Shown here: positions 46,462-55,217 of the stretch, piece by piece
Layout: each line of letters begins with the position of its first letter
Position numbering within the stretch: the stretch's first letter is position 1
NCBI RefSeq assembly: GCF_000382245.1
Contig: NZ_KB907868.1
Location: 1-64,000, forward strand
Direction of reading: 5' to 3'
Source of the DNA: Kushneria aurantia DSM 21353
GTDB taxonomy: Bacteria > Pseudomonadota > Gammaproteobacteria > Pseudomonadales > Halomonadaceae
Length of the DNA: 64,000 nucleotides
Position numbers and translations under genes: made by a program
The notes under the pieces: generated by a model
What the model saw: the letters and a program-made list of their open reading frames with translations, nothing else
What the model was told of the DNA's origin: nothing
Databases searched by the model: none

Positions 46462-46590
46462 CCCTTTTTTGCGAGCGCTTTTTAAGTGCTCGCAAAATCA
46501 GTGACTTATAAACCGCCTGAAAAAAAGGGTTTATAACGTATAACGGTCAAAAGCTCTTTAAAAACGGAAGGTTGAGCGTTAAATTCTCTT
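46462..46590 (+). promoter_or_regulatory. CRISPR leader with two inverted repeats
   Basis: This AT-rich 129-bp leader follows cas6f. A hairpin with arms near TTTGCGAGCGC and GTGCTCGCAAA (46470-46497) probably terminates the cas transcript. A second inverted repeat, TTATAAACC (46506-46514) and GGTTTATAA (46528-46536), is a candidate leader motif. The array promoter should lie between it and the first repeat. Confidence 0.7.
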
Positions 46591-47278
46591 GTTCGCTGCC
46601 GCCCAGGCAGCTCAGAAAGGCGCGACGCTGGTACACACCGGCCGCTCTTTGTTCGCTGCCGCCCAGGCAGCTCAGAAATGCGCCCACGCCAGCAGGCCGC
46701 CGACAGCACAGTTCGCTGCCGCCCAGGCAGCTCAGAAATCTTCCGTCACGCACCAGATGCCGCCGGACCAGTTCGCTGCCGCCCAGGCAGCTCAGAAATG
46801 TGCCGGTAAAGTCGTTCGCATCGGCGGACGGTTCGCTGCCGCCCAGGCAGCTCAGAAAGGATGGCGCTATCGTCGTTGTCATGCCATACGGTTCGCTGCC
46901 GCCCAGGCAGCTCAGAAATTCAGGATCGACGGCTGGGCGACCATCACCGAGTTCGCTGCCGCCCAGGCAGCTCAGAAAATAGTTTCGGCAGGGCGCCTTT
47001 GGGATTCTCCGTTCGCTGCCGCCCAGGCAGCTCAGAAAGCTGGAGCAACTGCCGACATGCAACAACGGCGGTTCGCTGCCGCCCAGGCAGCTCAGAAAGA
47101 TGAAAAAAGAATCCGCTCGATCAAAGGTCTGTTCGCTGCCGCCCAGGCAGCTCAGAAAAACGCCGTCGAAGACGATTCGAATATCGTCGGGTTCGCTGCC
47201 GCCCAGGCAGCTCAGAAATGTGACTTTTCATGACTTTTTACCTCCATCTTGTTCGCTGCCGCCCAGGCAGCTCAGAAA
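46591..47278 (+). CRISPR. Type I-F CRISPR array, 12 repeats and 11 spacers
   Basis: Twelve identical 28-bp repeats (GTTCGCTGCC GCCCAGGCAG plus CTCAGAAA) start at 46591 and recur every 60 bp to 47251, with eleven 32-bp spacers. The CTGCC/GGCAG stem is the Cas6f hairpin, and the repeat resembles known I-F repeats. The identical repeats and fixed spacing indicate a well-kept array. Spacer 10 (47159-47190) resembles csy2. Spacer 11, read in reverse, contains GGAGG before ATGAAAAGTCAC, a gene start. Confidence 0.97.
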
Positions 47279-47385
47279 ATTACAGACCAGTGAAACGGGG
47301 GTTGTTGCGGCCTGGTTATCGGCTTTCTTTGAACGTCTACATGGCTGCTTTGAATGGGATCGTGACAGCCACAGGCTGACAGGAC

Positions 47386-47679
47386 CTAACAGTTATCGCG
47401 ATAAGGCACGGCATCGCTGCCCACTGACAGCCGCTCGAAAGCGCTGTCGTAATAGAAGTGCCCGGACTCGGCACCTTCAAGTGCATAGTCGCCGCACACC
47501 CCATAGCCTTTGTTGACTTGCCTCAAGTGAGAAATCTCGGCCGGTTCCGGGCTATCGAGACGCTCAGCGATCATCGCAGCGATGTGGGCATCGCGCTGGG
47601 CCTCTGAGTAGACCTGGTTGCCGACTATGACGCCCGCCAGGACGACAATGAAGGCAACGGGAATCCATAGATTATGCAT
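47386..47679 (-). CDS. Small membrane-anchored protein of unknown function
   Basis: The 97-residue protein has an N-terminal membrane anchor (MHNLWIPVAFIVVLAGVIVG) and a polar outer part with two cysteines (YGVCGDYALEG and a C-terminal RDNC). I do not recognise a family. It lies between the intact CRISPR array and a degenerate mini-array, transcribed against both. It may be part of DNA inserted into a once longer array, or an unrelated cell-envelope gene. Confidence 0.6.
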   Translation of the reverse strand: MHNLWIPVAFIVVLAGVIVGNQVYSEAQRDAHIAAMIAERLDSPEPAEISHLRQVNKGYGVCGDYALEGAESGHFYYDSAFERLSVGSDAVPYRDNC

Positions 47680-47811
47680 AGCGTGTCCAGTGAGAGAAGG
47701 CGGATACAATGTCTGAGTGCAACACACTCATTGGAGGGTTGATGGGGTTTCATGATACCTGGCGATCAGCCCGCTCGTCACTTGGCGGTCTCAATGACTC
47801 GGTGCAACACC

Positions 47812-47959
47812 TGATCCATCCGCCACAGCAGCTCAGAAATTGCGATGGGCGACGTAGTAGCCACGGACATTGTTCACTGCCGCCCAGGCAGCTCGGAAAT
47901 ACCGCGATAACACTCGCCGCGCCTACAGTCAGTTCGCTTCCACTCATCCCCTCTGCATA
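47812..47959 (+). CRISPR. Degenerate CRISPR remnant (three decayed repeats, two spacers)
   Basis: Repeat-like units start at 47812, 47872 and 47932, exactly 60 bp apart. The middle one (GTTCACTGCCGCCCAGGCAG plus CTCGGAAA) matches the main repeat at 26 of 28 positions. The first keeps only its 3' half (CAGCTCAGAAA), the last only its 5' half (GTTCGCT). Two 32-bp spacers lie between. This is the decayed trailer of a longer array or a second array. Confidence 0.85.
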
Positions 47960-48042
47960 CGCCACTAAAGTCTATGTTGAACATTATTGTCTTAAGTTCA
48001 ACATAAGCATGAGGTGTTGAGACCTCCATACGGGAGATGACC

Positions 48043-49443
48043 ATGGAAGATGTGACTGCATCCTCACCGGCAAAGCGTCAGAACAGGCCGATGATCTACG
48101 TGATTGGCGCTATTGCCGCGCTGGCAGGTCTGCTGTTCGGCATGGATATCGGGGTTATTTCGGGGGCACTGCCCTTTATCGAGAAAGAGTTCAGCGTCAG
48201 CGATCAAACCCAGGAGATTATCGTCAGTGCGATGATGTTCGGTGCGGCATTCGGTGCCGCCAGCGGTGGCTATCTGTCGCGCAGGTTCGGCCGCAAGATC
48301 ACCCTGGCGGTCAGTGGCGTGGTGTTCATCGGCGGCGCGCTGCTGTCGGCGCTGTCATGGTCGCCGCAGGCGCTTATCGGGGCGCGCGTGCTGCTTGGCC
48401 TGGCGGTGGGTATCTCGTCGTATATCGCGCCGATGTATCTGTCGGAAATTGCGCCGGAGCGCATCCGGGGTACGCTGATTTCGTTTTATCAGTTGATGAT
48501 CATGGGCGGCATTCTGCTGGCCTACCTTACCAATGCGGCATTCAGCTACTTCGGCGGCTGGCGCTGGATGCTGGGCGTGATCGCCATTCCGGCGGTCATT
48601 CTGGTGGTCGGTATGATCCTGCTGCCCAGAAGCCCGCGCTGGCTGGCCAGCGCCGGCCGTAACGAGGAGACGCGTGAGGTATTGATGCAGCTGCGCGGCG
48701 GCAACGAGCGCGAAGTCGATGCCGAAATGACGCGTATCGAGGAGAGCCTCGAGGTGGAGCATGCCGGCTGGAGCCTGTTTCGCCGCAGTCCCGACTTCCG
48801 CCGCTCGGTCGGTCTGGGCATGCTGCTGCAGTTCATGCAGCAGTTCACCGGGGCCAATGTCATTCTCTATTACGCCCCGCGCATTCTGGAGCTGGCCGGC
48901 TATGGCAGTGAAACCGAGCAGCTCTGGGGGACGGTGGTGATCGGCCTGGTGATGACGCTGGCGACCCTGATCGCCATTAAATTTGTCGACCGGGCGGGAC
49001 GCAAGCCGCTGCTCTATATCGGCTTTACGGTAATGGGCCTGTGCATGATTCTGCTCGGCGTGCTCTATCAGTACGGCCTGGAGGGCGCCTTTACCAAATA
49101 CTTCGCCCTCGGCCTGCTGGGTACCTTCGTGGTCAGCTACGCCATGTCGGCCGCGCCCATGGTGTGGATTCTGTGCTCGGAAATCCAGCCACTCAAGGGC
49201 CGCGACTTCGGCGTCTCCTGTTCGACGGTGACCAATTGGGTCGCCAACATGATCATCGGCGCCACCTTCCTGACCCTGCTCAATACCCTGGGGAATGCCT
49301 ACACCTTCTGGCTCTACGCCGCGCTGAACCTCTCTTTCATTGCGATCACGCTACTGCTGGTGCCGGAAACCAAAGGCATCTCGCTGGAAAAGATCGAACA
49401 GCGCTTGATGAGCGGCGAAAGGCTCAGAAATATCGGCACCTGA
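48043..49443 (+). CDS. Sugar:proton symporter (MFS sugar porter family)
   Basis: The 466-residue protein has twelve membrane spans and all sugar porter signatures: FGMDIGVISGALPFI, GGYLSRRFGRK, RVLLGLAVGISSYIAPMYLSEIAP, LLPRSPRWLA, and LLVPETKGISLE at the end. It is closest in wording to GalP/AraE-type hexose or pentose symporters. I chose the ATG at 48043, which has GGGAG seven bases upstream; the ATG at 48037 directly abuts that sequence. No sugar-metabolism genes are adjacent, so the substrate is open. Confidence 0.9.
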   Translation: MEDVTASSPAKRQNRPMIYVIGAIAALAGLLFGMDIGVISGALPFIEKEFSVSDQTQEIIVSAMMFGAAFGAASGGYLSRRFGRKITLAVSGVVFIGGALLSALSWSPQALIGARVLLGLAVGISSYIAPMYLSEIAPERIRGTLISFYQLMIMGGILLAYLTNAAFSYFGGWRWMLGVIAIPAVILVVGMILLPRSPRWLASAGRNEETREVLMQLRGGNEREVDAEMTRIEESLEVEHAGWSLFRRSPDFRRSVGLGMLLQFMQQFTGANVILYYAPRILELAGYGSETEQLWGTVVIGLVMTLATLIAIKFVDRAGRKPLLYIGFTVMGLCMILLGVLYQYGLEGAFTKYFALGLLGTFVVSYAMSAAPMVWILCSEIQPLKGRDFGVSCSTVTNWVANMIIGATFLTLLNTLGNAYTFWLYAALNLSFIAITLLLVPETKGISLEKIEQRLMSGERLRNIGT

Positions 49444-49447
49444 CGGA

Positions 49448-49846
49448 TCAGCGTGCGTTGCCGACCGACCAGCTACGCCCGCCTTCGGGCGTACTTTGCC
49501 CGTTCGGGCAGTCGACGCCGCTGGTCGAGATGCTGACGCTGCCGTCGCCATGGCGACACACGTTGGCGTTGCCGTCGCTGACGCCGTCATAGCCCGAGAT
49601 GCGGTAGTCGTCGGGCACATAGTTGGAGCGCCAGTGTTCGAGCTGCTCGGGTGGCAGTACTACGCCGACATCGACGTCGCGGCGCGGGTCGAAGCGGTGG
49701 CGTTGGCGGTCATAATCGGGATCAGCGCGTATATCGCCCCGTGGCTCGAAACGTTCGGCGGCTGCGGCATGCAGGGTGACGGGCAAAAGCGGCGCCAGCA
49801 TGAAAGCAGCGACGGCCAGTCGTATGGCAGGGTGAAGGAACGGCAT
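49448..49846 (-). CDS. Secreted small protein of unknown function
   Basis: The 132-residue protein has a signal peptide (LAVAAFMLAPLLPVTLHAAA) and a polar mature part rich in Arg and Asp (DPDYDRQRHRFDPRRDVDVG). A C-terminal glycine/serine region has two cysteines (ANVCRHGDG, GVDCPNGQ), likely a disulfide. I do not recognise a family. GGAGG lies seven bases before the ATG. It converges on the sugar porter with only 4 bp between stops. Confidence 0.7.
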   Translation of the reverse strand: MPFLHPAIRLAVAAFMLAPLLPVTLHAAAAERFEPRGDIRADPDYDRQRHRFDPRRDVDVGVVLPPEQLEHWRSNYVPDDYRISGYDGVSDGNANVCRHGDGSVSISTSGVDCPNGQSTPEGGRSWSVGNAR

Positions 49847-49996
49847 GGGATACCTCCGAATGATGATCCGGTGATGGCGTGCGCCCGGTCGGTTGGCTGC
49901 TCTATCGGCCGTGCCCCGGCCTTCTGAAGCACTCGCGTCTTCGCCACGCTCACGGCACACTATAGCCCTGATTTGCTCTGCCGGAGGATGCCGCCA

Positions 49997-52159
49997 GTGT
50001 CGGACAACCTCGCCGCCTTCCGTCTTGCCCTCTCCTGTGCCCGCCATCGCCGGCTGATTCGCATCAGTGGCGCGCGCGATGACGTGCGCGAGCGCGCCAG
50101 CGCGCTGCTGGCGGGGCTCGAATACGATGACGTGCTGTGGGTGGGCGGCCCGCAGCAGATAACGCTTGAGCAGCGCGTCGAGCGGCTGGCGATGAAGAAG
50201 GCGCGCAACCGGCTGGGCGGTGAGCAGGGTGCGGTGGTGTTCGACGCCTTCGAGGGGTTCGACCCGGACGCTTTCGGCGCCCTGAGCGGCACGGTGCGTG
50301 CCGGCGGCGTGCTGCTGCTGCTGGTGCCCGACGACTGGGGCGATGCCGCGGATGGCGACTACGCTCGACTGGCCGACCACCCCTGGCACTGGGCGCAGCT
50401 GGCGTCGCGCTATCTGGCGCGGCTGGCGCGCCGGCTGGACACCCCTGGCGTGACCCACTGGCGGCAAGGCGAGGCGCTGCCGTCGCTGCCGGTGTCATCT
50501 CCTGCCGAGAGCGTTCGCCCGCAGAGCGGCGATGACGGCTGCCTGAGCGTCGATCAGGCGCGGGCGGTACGCGAGATCGCCGGGCTCAAGCGTCGCCGGC
50601 CGCTGGTACTGACCGCCGACCGCGGCCGCGGCAAGAGTGCGGCGCTGGGCATCGGCGCGGCGCAGCGGCTGATCGCCGGTGACGATGAGATAATGCTCAC
50701 CGCCCCTTCAATGCAGAGCGTGGCGCCCCTGTTCGAGCGGCTGGCAGCGCTGCTGCCGGAAGGGGAGCGGCAGGGCGGTCAATTTGTGTGGCGCGGCCGC
50801 GCGGTGCGCTTTATTGCCCCCGACCGGCTCGATGCTGACGCCGAGCGCCCGGGTGGCGCCGGTCGCGTGTTGCTGGTCGATGAGGCGGCGGCGCTGCCGG
50901 CTGCCCTGCTGGAACGGGCGCTGCGGCACTTCCCGCGAGTGGCGTTCGCGACCACCGTACACGGCTACGAGGGCAGCGGGCGCGGCTTCGCGCTGCGTTT
51001 TCGTGAGCGCCTGGCGCGTATCACGCCGCAGTGGCGCGCGCTCGAGCTGCACACCCCGGTGCGCTGGGCGCCCCACGATCCGTTGGAGCAGGCCACCGAC
51101 GACCTGCTGATGCTCTCCGCCGAGCCGCCGCCGCTGAGTGAACCCCCGGAGAGGGTTTATCAGCATTGTCTCGACCGCAGCGCCCTCGCGGTCGACGAGT
51201 CACGCCTTGCCGCCCTGTTCGGTCTGCTGGTGCAGGCCCACTACCGTACCGCGCCGGCTGATCTGCGCGCTCTGCTCGATGGCCCCGGAATCACCCTCGA
51301 AACCCTGGAGAGCGCCCCGCGGCCCGGTGCGGGCGCACTGCTGGCCGTGGCGCTGACGGTCGAGGAGGGTGGTTTCGATGCCGAACTGGCCGAGCGCGTT
51401 GCCGCCGGCGAGCGCCGCCCGCGCGGCCACCTGGTGGCGCAGTCGCTGGCGCTGCACGCCGGCGTGGCGGCTGCCGCCACCCACCGCCAGCGCCGCATCA
51501 TGCGTCTCGCCGTGCATCCGCAGGCGCGTCGCCAGGGGCTGGGCAGCCGGCTGGTGGCGCAGCTGGCAGAAACTACCGCCGCCGAAGGATACGATCTGCT
51601 GACCGCCAGCTTCGGTGCCGAAGCGGGGCTGATCGCCTTCTGGCGCCGCTGTGGGCTGGTGTCGCTGCGCCCCGGTGTCCGCCACGAGACCTCGACCGGC
51701 GAGTATCCGCTGATGATGGGCAGGGCGCTTTCCCCGGCCGGCGACGTGCTGCTGGCGGAGTTGCGGGCACACCATGCCGAGTCGCTGCCCCAGCTGCTGG
51801 CGTTCGAGCTGCACGCCATGACGTCCGAAGTGGCCACCATGCTGCTCGCTGAACTGCCGGTGGCACCGCTCGATGCCGACAGGCGCCTTCGGCTGACACG
51901 TTTTGCCCACGCCAGCGCCCCGCTGGTGGCCTGTCGTGCCGCGCTGCGGCGGCTTGTGTGTCTCGAACTGGCACGGCGTGGTACGACGGCGGAGACGCTC
52001 GAAGCGCTTGCCCCCTGGGTGGCGCTGCTGTGGCAGGGGCGCGACGAGGCGTGGCTGGTACGTCGGCTGGCGGTAGCCGGACGCGCGCCGCTCTACCTTC
52101 GCTTTCGCCGTGAAGTAGCCGAATGGCTGGCGCACGCCGGCCGAGAGGAGATGGGCTGA
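49997..52159 (+). CDS. tmcA: tRNA(Met) cytidine acetyltransferase
   Basis: The 720-residue protein has TmcA's domain order: an N-terminal DUF1726 region, a RecD-like helicase domain with DRGRGKSAALGIGAA and LLVDEAAALPAALLER, and a GNAT domain with LAVHPQARRQGLGSRLVAQL, then a helical tail. It acetylates C34 of elongator tRNA-Met using ATP and acetyl-CoA. I prefer the GTG at 49997, with GGAGG nine bases upstream; the ATG at 49988 abuts that site. Confidence 0.92.
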   Translation: MSDNLAAFRLALSCARHRRLIRISGARDDVRERASALLAGLEYDDVLWVGGPQQITLEQRVERLAMKKARNRLGGEQGAVVFDAFEGFDPDAFGALSGTVRAGGVLLLLVPDDWGDAADGDYARLADHPWHWAQLASRYLARLARRLDTPGVTHWRQGEALPSLPVSSPAESVRPQSGDDGCLSVDQARAVREIAGLKRRRPLVLTADRGRGKSAALGIGAAQRLIAGDDEIMLTAPSMQSVAPLFERLAALLPEGERQGGQFVWRGRAVRFIAPDRLDADAERPGGAGRVLLVDEAAALPAALLERALRHFPRVAFATTVHGYEGSGRGFALRFRERLARITPQWRALELHTPVRWAPHDPLEQATDDLLMLSAEPPPLSEPPERVYQHCLDRSALAVDESRLAALFGLLVQAHYRTAPADLRALLDGPGITLETLESAPRPGAGALLAVALTVEEGGFDAELAERVAAGERRPRGHLVAQSLALHAGVAAAATHRQRRIMRLAVHPQARRQGLGSRLVAQLAETTAAEGYDLLTASFGAEAGLIAFWRRCGLVSLRPGVRHETSTGEYPLMMGRALSPAGDVLLAELRAHHAESLPQLLAFELHAMTSEVATMLLAELPVAPLDADRRLRLTRFAHASAPLVACRAALRRLVCLELARRGTTAETLEALAPWVALLWQGRDEAWLVRRLAVAGRAPLYLRFRREVAEWLAHAGREEMG

Positions 52160-52236
52160 AGGGCCCGAGCGAATGGCGTATTCTGTGGGCCAGCGTCATC
52201 CTGCAATGTCATGTTTCTTCGTTTCCGGGAGCCAAT

Positions 52237-53691
52237 GTGAACGAGCATCTCGATAGTCTCGCGCCGGCGCCGCTGTGGCGCCATTTTCGTACCTTCTGCG
52301 ACGTGCCGCGCCCCTCCGGCCATGAACAGGCGCTGGCCGAACGACTGGCGCAGTGGGCCGATCAACACGGCTTCGAACACGAGCGCGACGAGGCGGGCAA
52401 CCTGCTGATACGCAAGGCCGCCACGCCCGGCCATGAAAAAGCGCCGGGGGTGGTGCTGCAGGGCCATCTGGATATGGTGTCGCAGACCGCGCCGGGGGTG
52501 GATCACGATTTTCGTCGTGACCCTATCGAGACCTTCATCGACGATGGCTGGCTCTATGCCCGCGGCACTACCCTGGGCGCCGACAACGGCGTGGGCGCCT
52601 GCGCGGCGCTGGCCATTCTGGAAGAGCCCGGATTGACCCACGGCCCGCTGGAAGTGCTGCTCACCGTCGAGGAGGAGGCCTCGCTGGTAGGGGCGCTGAA
52701 GCTGCGTGACAACTGGCTGGCAGGGCGCTATCTGCTCAACCTCGACTCGGAGGAGGAGGGCGACGTCTATATCGGCTGTGCCGGCGGCGCCTCGGTGCGC
52801 TTTGAGACGAGCCTGATCGACGCCCCTTTCGATGGCCCCATGGAGACGCTGGAGATCAGCGTTCACGGCCTGCAGGGCGGTCACTCCGGGCTCGATATTC
52901 ACAGGGGGCTGGGCAATGCCAACCGGCTGCTGTCGCGGCTTTTGCACCGGCTTTGCGACCACGGCCTGCGGCTGTGCGAATACGAAGGCGGCACCATGGG
53001 CAACGCCATTACCCGCGAGGCGCGTGCGGTGGCGGCGGTACCGAAGCAGCGCCACGAAGAGATCATGGCGCTGATCGAACAGTACCAGGCGATCTACCGC
53101 GACGAGCTGGCCGCTATCGATGATGGCGTCACCCTGAGCGTTGCGCCGGGCCGTGCCGAACGGGCGCTCTCCAACGAGGACAGCTTCCGCCTGATGGGGC
53201 TGATGCACGGCCTGCCCTATGGCGTGGCGGGCATGAGCCACTCCGCCCCCGGTGTGGTGGAGACCTCCAACAACCAGGGCATCGTGTCGCTGAAGGCGGG
53301 CAAATTCTCCATTCAGCTGATGGTGCGCTCACTGCGCGACAGCACCCGTGACGAACTGGTGGCGCGCATCGCCGCCCTGATCCGGCTGACCGGTTTCGAG
53401 CCGCAGATCAACCAGGGTTATCCCGGCTGGACGCCGCAGCCGGCATCCGAGCTGCTGGGGCGTTTTCAAAAGGTGCACGAGCGCGTTACCGGCGAGGCGC
53501 CGGCGGTCAAGGTCATTCACGCCGGCCTTGAGTGTGGCCTGATCGGCGCCAAACACCCGGAGATGCAGATGATCTCCTTCGGCCCCGACATTCGCGGCGC
53601 CCATACGCCTGACGAACGCGTCGATATTCAGTCCGTGGAGAACTTCTACGGCGTGCTCAGGGCGGCGGTCGAGGAGCTGGCGCGGGGGTAA
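52237..53691 (+). CDS. pepD: Aminoacyl-histidine dipeptidase (M20 family)
   Basis: The 484-residue protein has M20 metal-site motifs: VVLQGHLDMV, TTLGADNGVGACAAL, LLTVEEEASLVGA with the catalytic glutamate, NLDSEEEGDVYIG and a C-terminal HAGLECGLIG. PepD cleaves dipeptides such as carnosine in the cytoplasm, using zinc. The start is GTG with GGGAG upstream. It follows tmcA by 77 bp and may share its transcript. Confidence 0.93.
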   Translation: MNEHLDSLAPAPLWRHFRTFCDVPRPSGHEQALAERLAQWADQHGFEHERDEAGNLLIRKAATPGHEKAPGVVLQGHLDMVSQTAPGVDHDFRRDPIETFIDDGWLYARGTTLGADNGVGACAALAILEEPGLTHGPLEVLLTVEEEASLVGALKLRDNWLAGRYLLNLDSEEEGDVYIGCAGGASVRFETSLIDAPFDGPMETLEISVHGLQGGHSGLDIHRGLGNANRLLSRLLHRLCDHGLRLCEYEGGTMGNAITREARAVAAVPKQRHEEIMALIEQYQAIYRDELAAIDDGVTLSVAPGRAERALSNEDSFRLMGLMHGLPYGVAGMSHSAPGVVETSNNQGIVSLKAGKFSIQLMVRSLRDSTRDELVARIAALIRLTGFEPQINQGYPGWTPQPASELLGRFQKVHERVTGEAPAVKVIHAGLECGLIGAKHPEMQMISFGPDIRGAHTPDERVDIQSVENFYGVLRAAVEELARG

Positions 53692-53704
53692 TCCGAGCGC
53701 CGCT

Positions 53705-54907
53705 TCAATCGCTCGCCTGCGGCGCCTGTGATGGCTGGCGCAGCAGGCTGACGGGGACGGAAAGCGACAGCAGCATGACCACGGCGGCGTAGCCCCAGAC
53801 GGTATTCTCCAGCCCGAACTGGCGCGTCGCCATGCCCGCCGCCAGCGCCGGCAGGCTGGCCGAGAGGTAACTGACCACGTAGAAAGCGGCCATCAGCGAT
53901 GAGCGCTCATGGGGTGATGCCAGCGGCATGATGGCGCGCATAGCGCCCATGAAGCCGGCGCCGAAGCCAGGTCCTGCCACGGCATAGCCCAGCAACAGCA
54001 GAGCGGTGCTGTGGGTGTAAACGCCGGCCAGAATCACCACCACGCCGGTCGGCAGCAGCGTGCCGGAGAACAGCAGGATGGTGCGTGTCGCCATCAACCG
54101 CAGTCGCCACACCCCCAGGCTGCCCATCACCGCCAGCAGCGTGGCGGGCAGGGCGCCCAGCAGCACATCGCCGGAGCCGGTAATGCGCTCGGTGAGCGCC
54201 GGCCCCAGCGACAGGGTAAAACCGCCCAGCCCCCAGGCGGCGACGCTGGCCGGCATGGTGCGCATGAAGGTAGGCAGTATCCCGGCCGGTACCCGCACCC
54301 TCGGCCGCATCGAGGCGAGGGCCCCCGGGCGGCGGGAGACGCTTTCGCGGGCGCGGCGCAGCCCCACGATCTGCACAATGAAGATCAGCCCCATCACCAC
54401 GTAGGCCAGCCGCATCGGCCAGGGGGCCAATTCGACCAGCACCCCGGCGCCCAGCACGCCCAGCCCCATCCCCAGCATCGGTCCCACGCTCGCCAGCAAG
54501 GGCCCGCGATGGCGGTCGCAGTCCAGCAGGGCGGCGCCCAGCGCGCTGGTGACAATGCCGGTCGCCACCCCCTGCAGCCCCCGCGCGGCGAGCAGCCAGC
54601 CGAGGCTGCTGGCGAGCATAAAGCAGAGCATGGCGGCCAGCTGCAACAGCAGCCCGGCCAGAATCACCGGCCGGCGGCCGAGATGATCCGACAGTGCGCC
54701 GCTGAACAGCAGGGTAATCAATAGCGTGAAGAGGTAGGTCGCGAATACCAGCGTCAGCATCGGCGTCGAGAAGTGCCAGCTCTCCTGATAGAGCTGGTAG
54801 AGCGGCGTCGGCACGCCGGAGGCGGCCAGAAAGGCCATCAGCATCAGGGTATAAAAGATGAGCTGACGCAGATCGGGGCTGGTCCGTTCGGCGGCGTGGG
54901 CGGTCAT
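53705..54907 (-). CDS. MFS transporter, drug-efflux type
   Basis: The 400-residue protein has twelve membrane segments, with SGALSDHLGRRPVILAGLLLQ as the family loop between helices 2 and 3 and ARGLQGVATGIVTSALGAAL in helix 4. It resembles DHA1-type exporters. The substrate cannot be told. It converges on pepD with 13 bp between stops. I chose the ATG at 54907 because the family similarity begins soon after. Confidence 0.85.
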   Translation of the reverse strand: MTAHAAERTSPDLRQLIFYTLMLMAFLAASGVPTPLYQLYQESWHFSTPMLTLVFATYLFTLLITLLFSGALSDHLGRRPVILAGLLLQLAAMLCFMLASSLGWLLAARGLQGVATGIVTSALGAALLDCDRHRGPLLASVGPMLGMGLGVLGAGVLVELAPWPMRLAYVVMGLIFIVQIVGLRRARESVSRRPGALASMRPRVRVPAGILPTFMRTMPASVAAWGLGGFTLSLGPALTERITGSGDVLLGALPATLLAVMGSLGVWRLRLMATRTILLFSGTLLPTGVVVILAGVYTHSTALLLLGYAVAGPGFGAGFMGAMRAIMPLASPHERSSLMAAFYVVSYLSASLPALAAGMATRQFGLENTVWGYAAVVMLLSLSVPVSLLRQPSQAPQASD

Positions 54908-55217
54908 GGCGTGCAGGTTTCCTTGCGGGTGCTGGTGCGCGGCGCTCGATGGAGGCCCAGTGCGCATTAATGAGACAGAAGTTTAGCAGGCCAACGATTA
55001 CCTGCCTTGGCTGATGTCCGCTGTGGAGCCGCGTGGCACTGGCAGCTGCCCTCGGCAGCGCCGTGCAAAATTTGAGAGCGAGAGCGGAATAGGCCGTAAA
55101 ATTCATGTCATTGCGCTTCACGGTGCGGGCAGGATTCATGGCAGGCTGTGCACCATGGGTTAAAAGCGATCGCCATCGGCTGTCACCAGGGCGGCCTGCA
55201 CGAGAACGGAGAACGAT
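54908..55217. other. Intergenic region between MFS and FlhF-like genes
   Basis: This 310-bp gap between divergent genes shows no further gene and no repeat. I looked for a flagellar sigma-28 promoter before the FlhF-like gene and found no good match. GGAG lies seven bases before the ATG at 55218. Confidence 0.5.

Noticed and set aside
46799-46830. Spacer 4 as a csy3-derived spacer
   Set aside because: Its reverse complement encodes DFTGT as in csy3 at 45409-45423, but only 14 of 32 bases match overall and the flanking base does not give a CC PAM.
46979-47010. Spacer 7 as a csy1-derived spacer
   Set aside because: It shares only a PKGA peptide with csy1; the bases around it do not align.
46547-47233. 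Long open frames with repeating FAAAQAAQK or FLSCLGGSE units on both strands
   Set aside because: They are the 60-bp CRISPR period read in frame (60 is divisible by 3), not proteins.
47279-47385. Further repeats directly after the main array
   Set aside because: No unit is found at 47311 or 47371, so the array ends at 47278.
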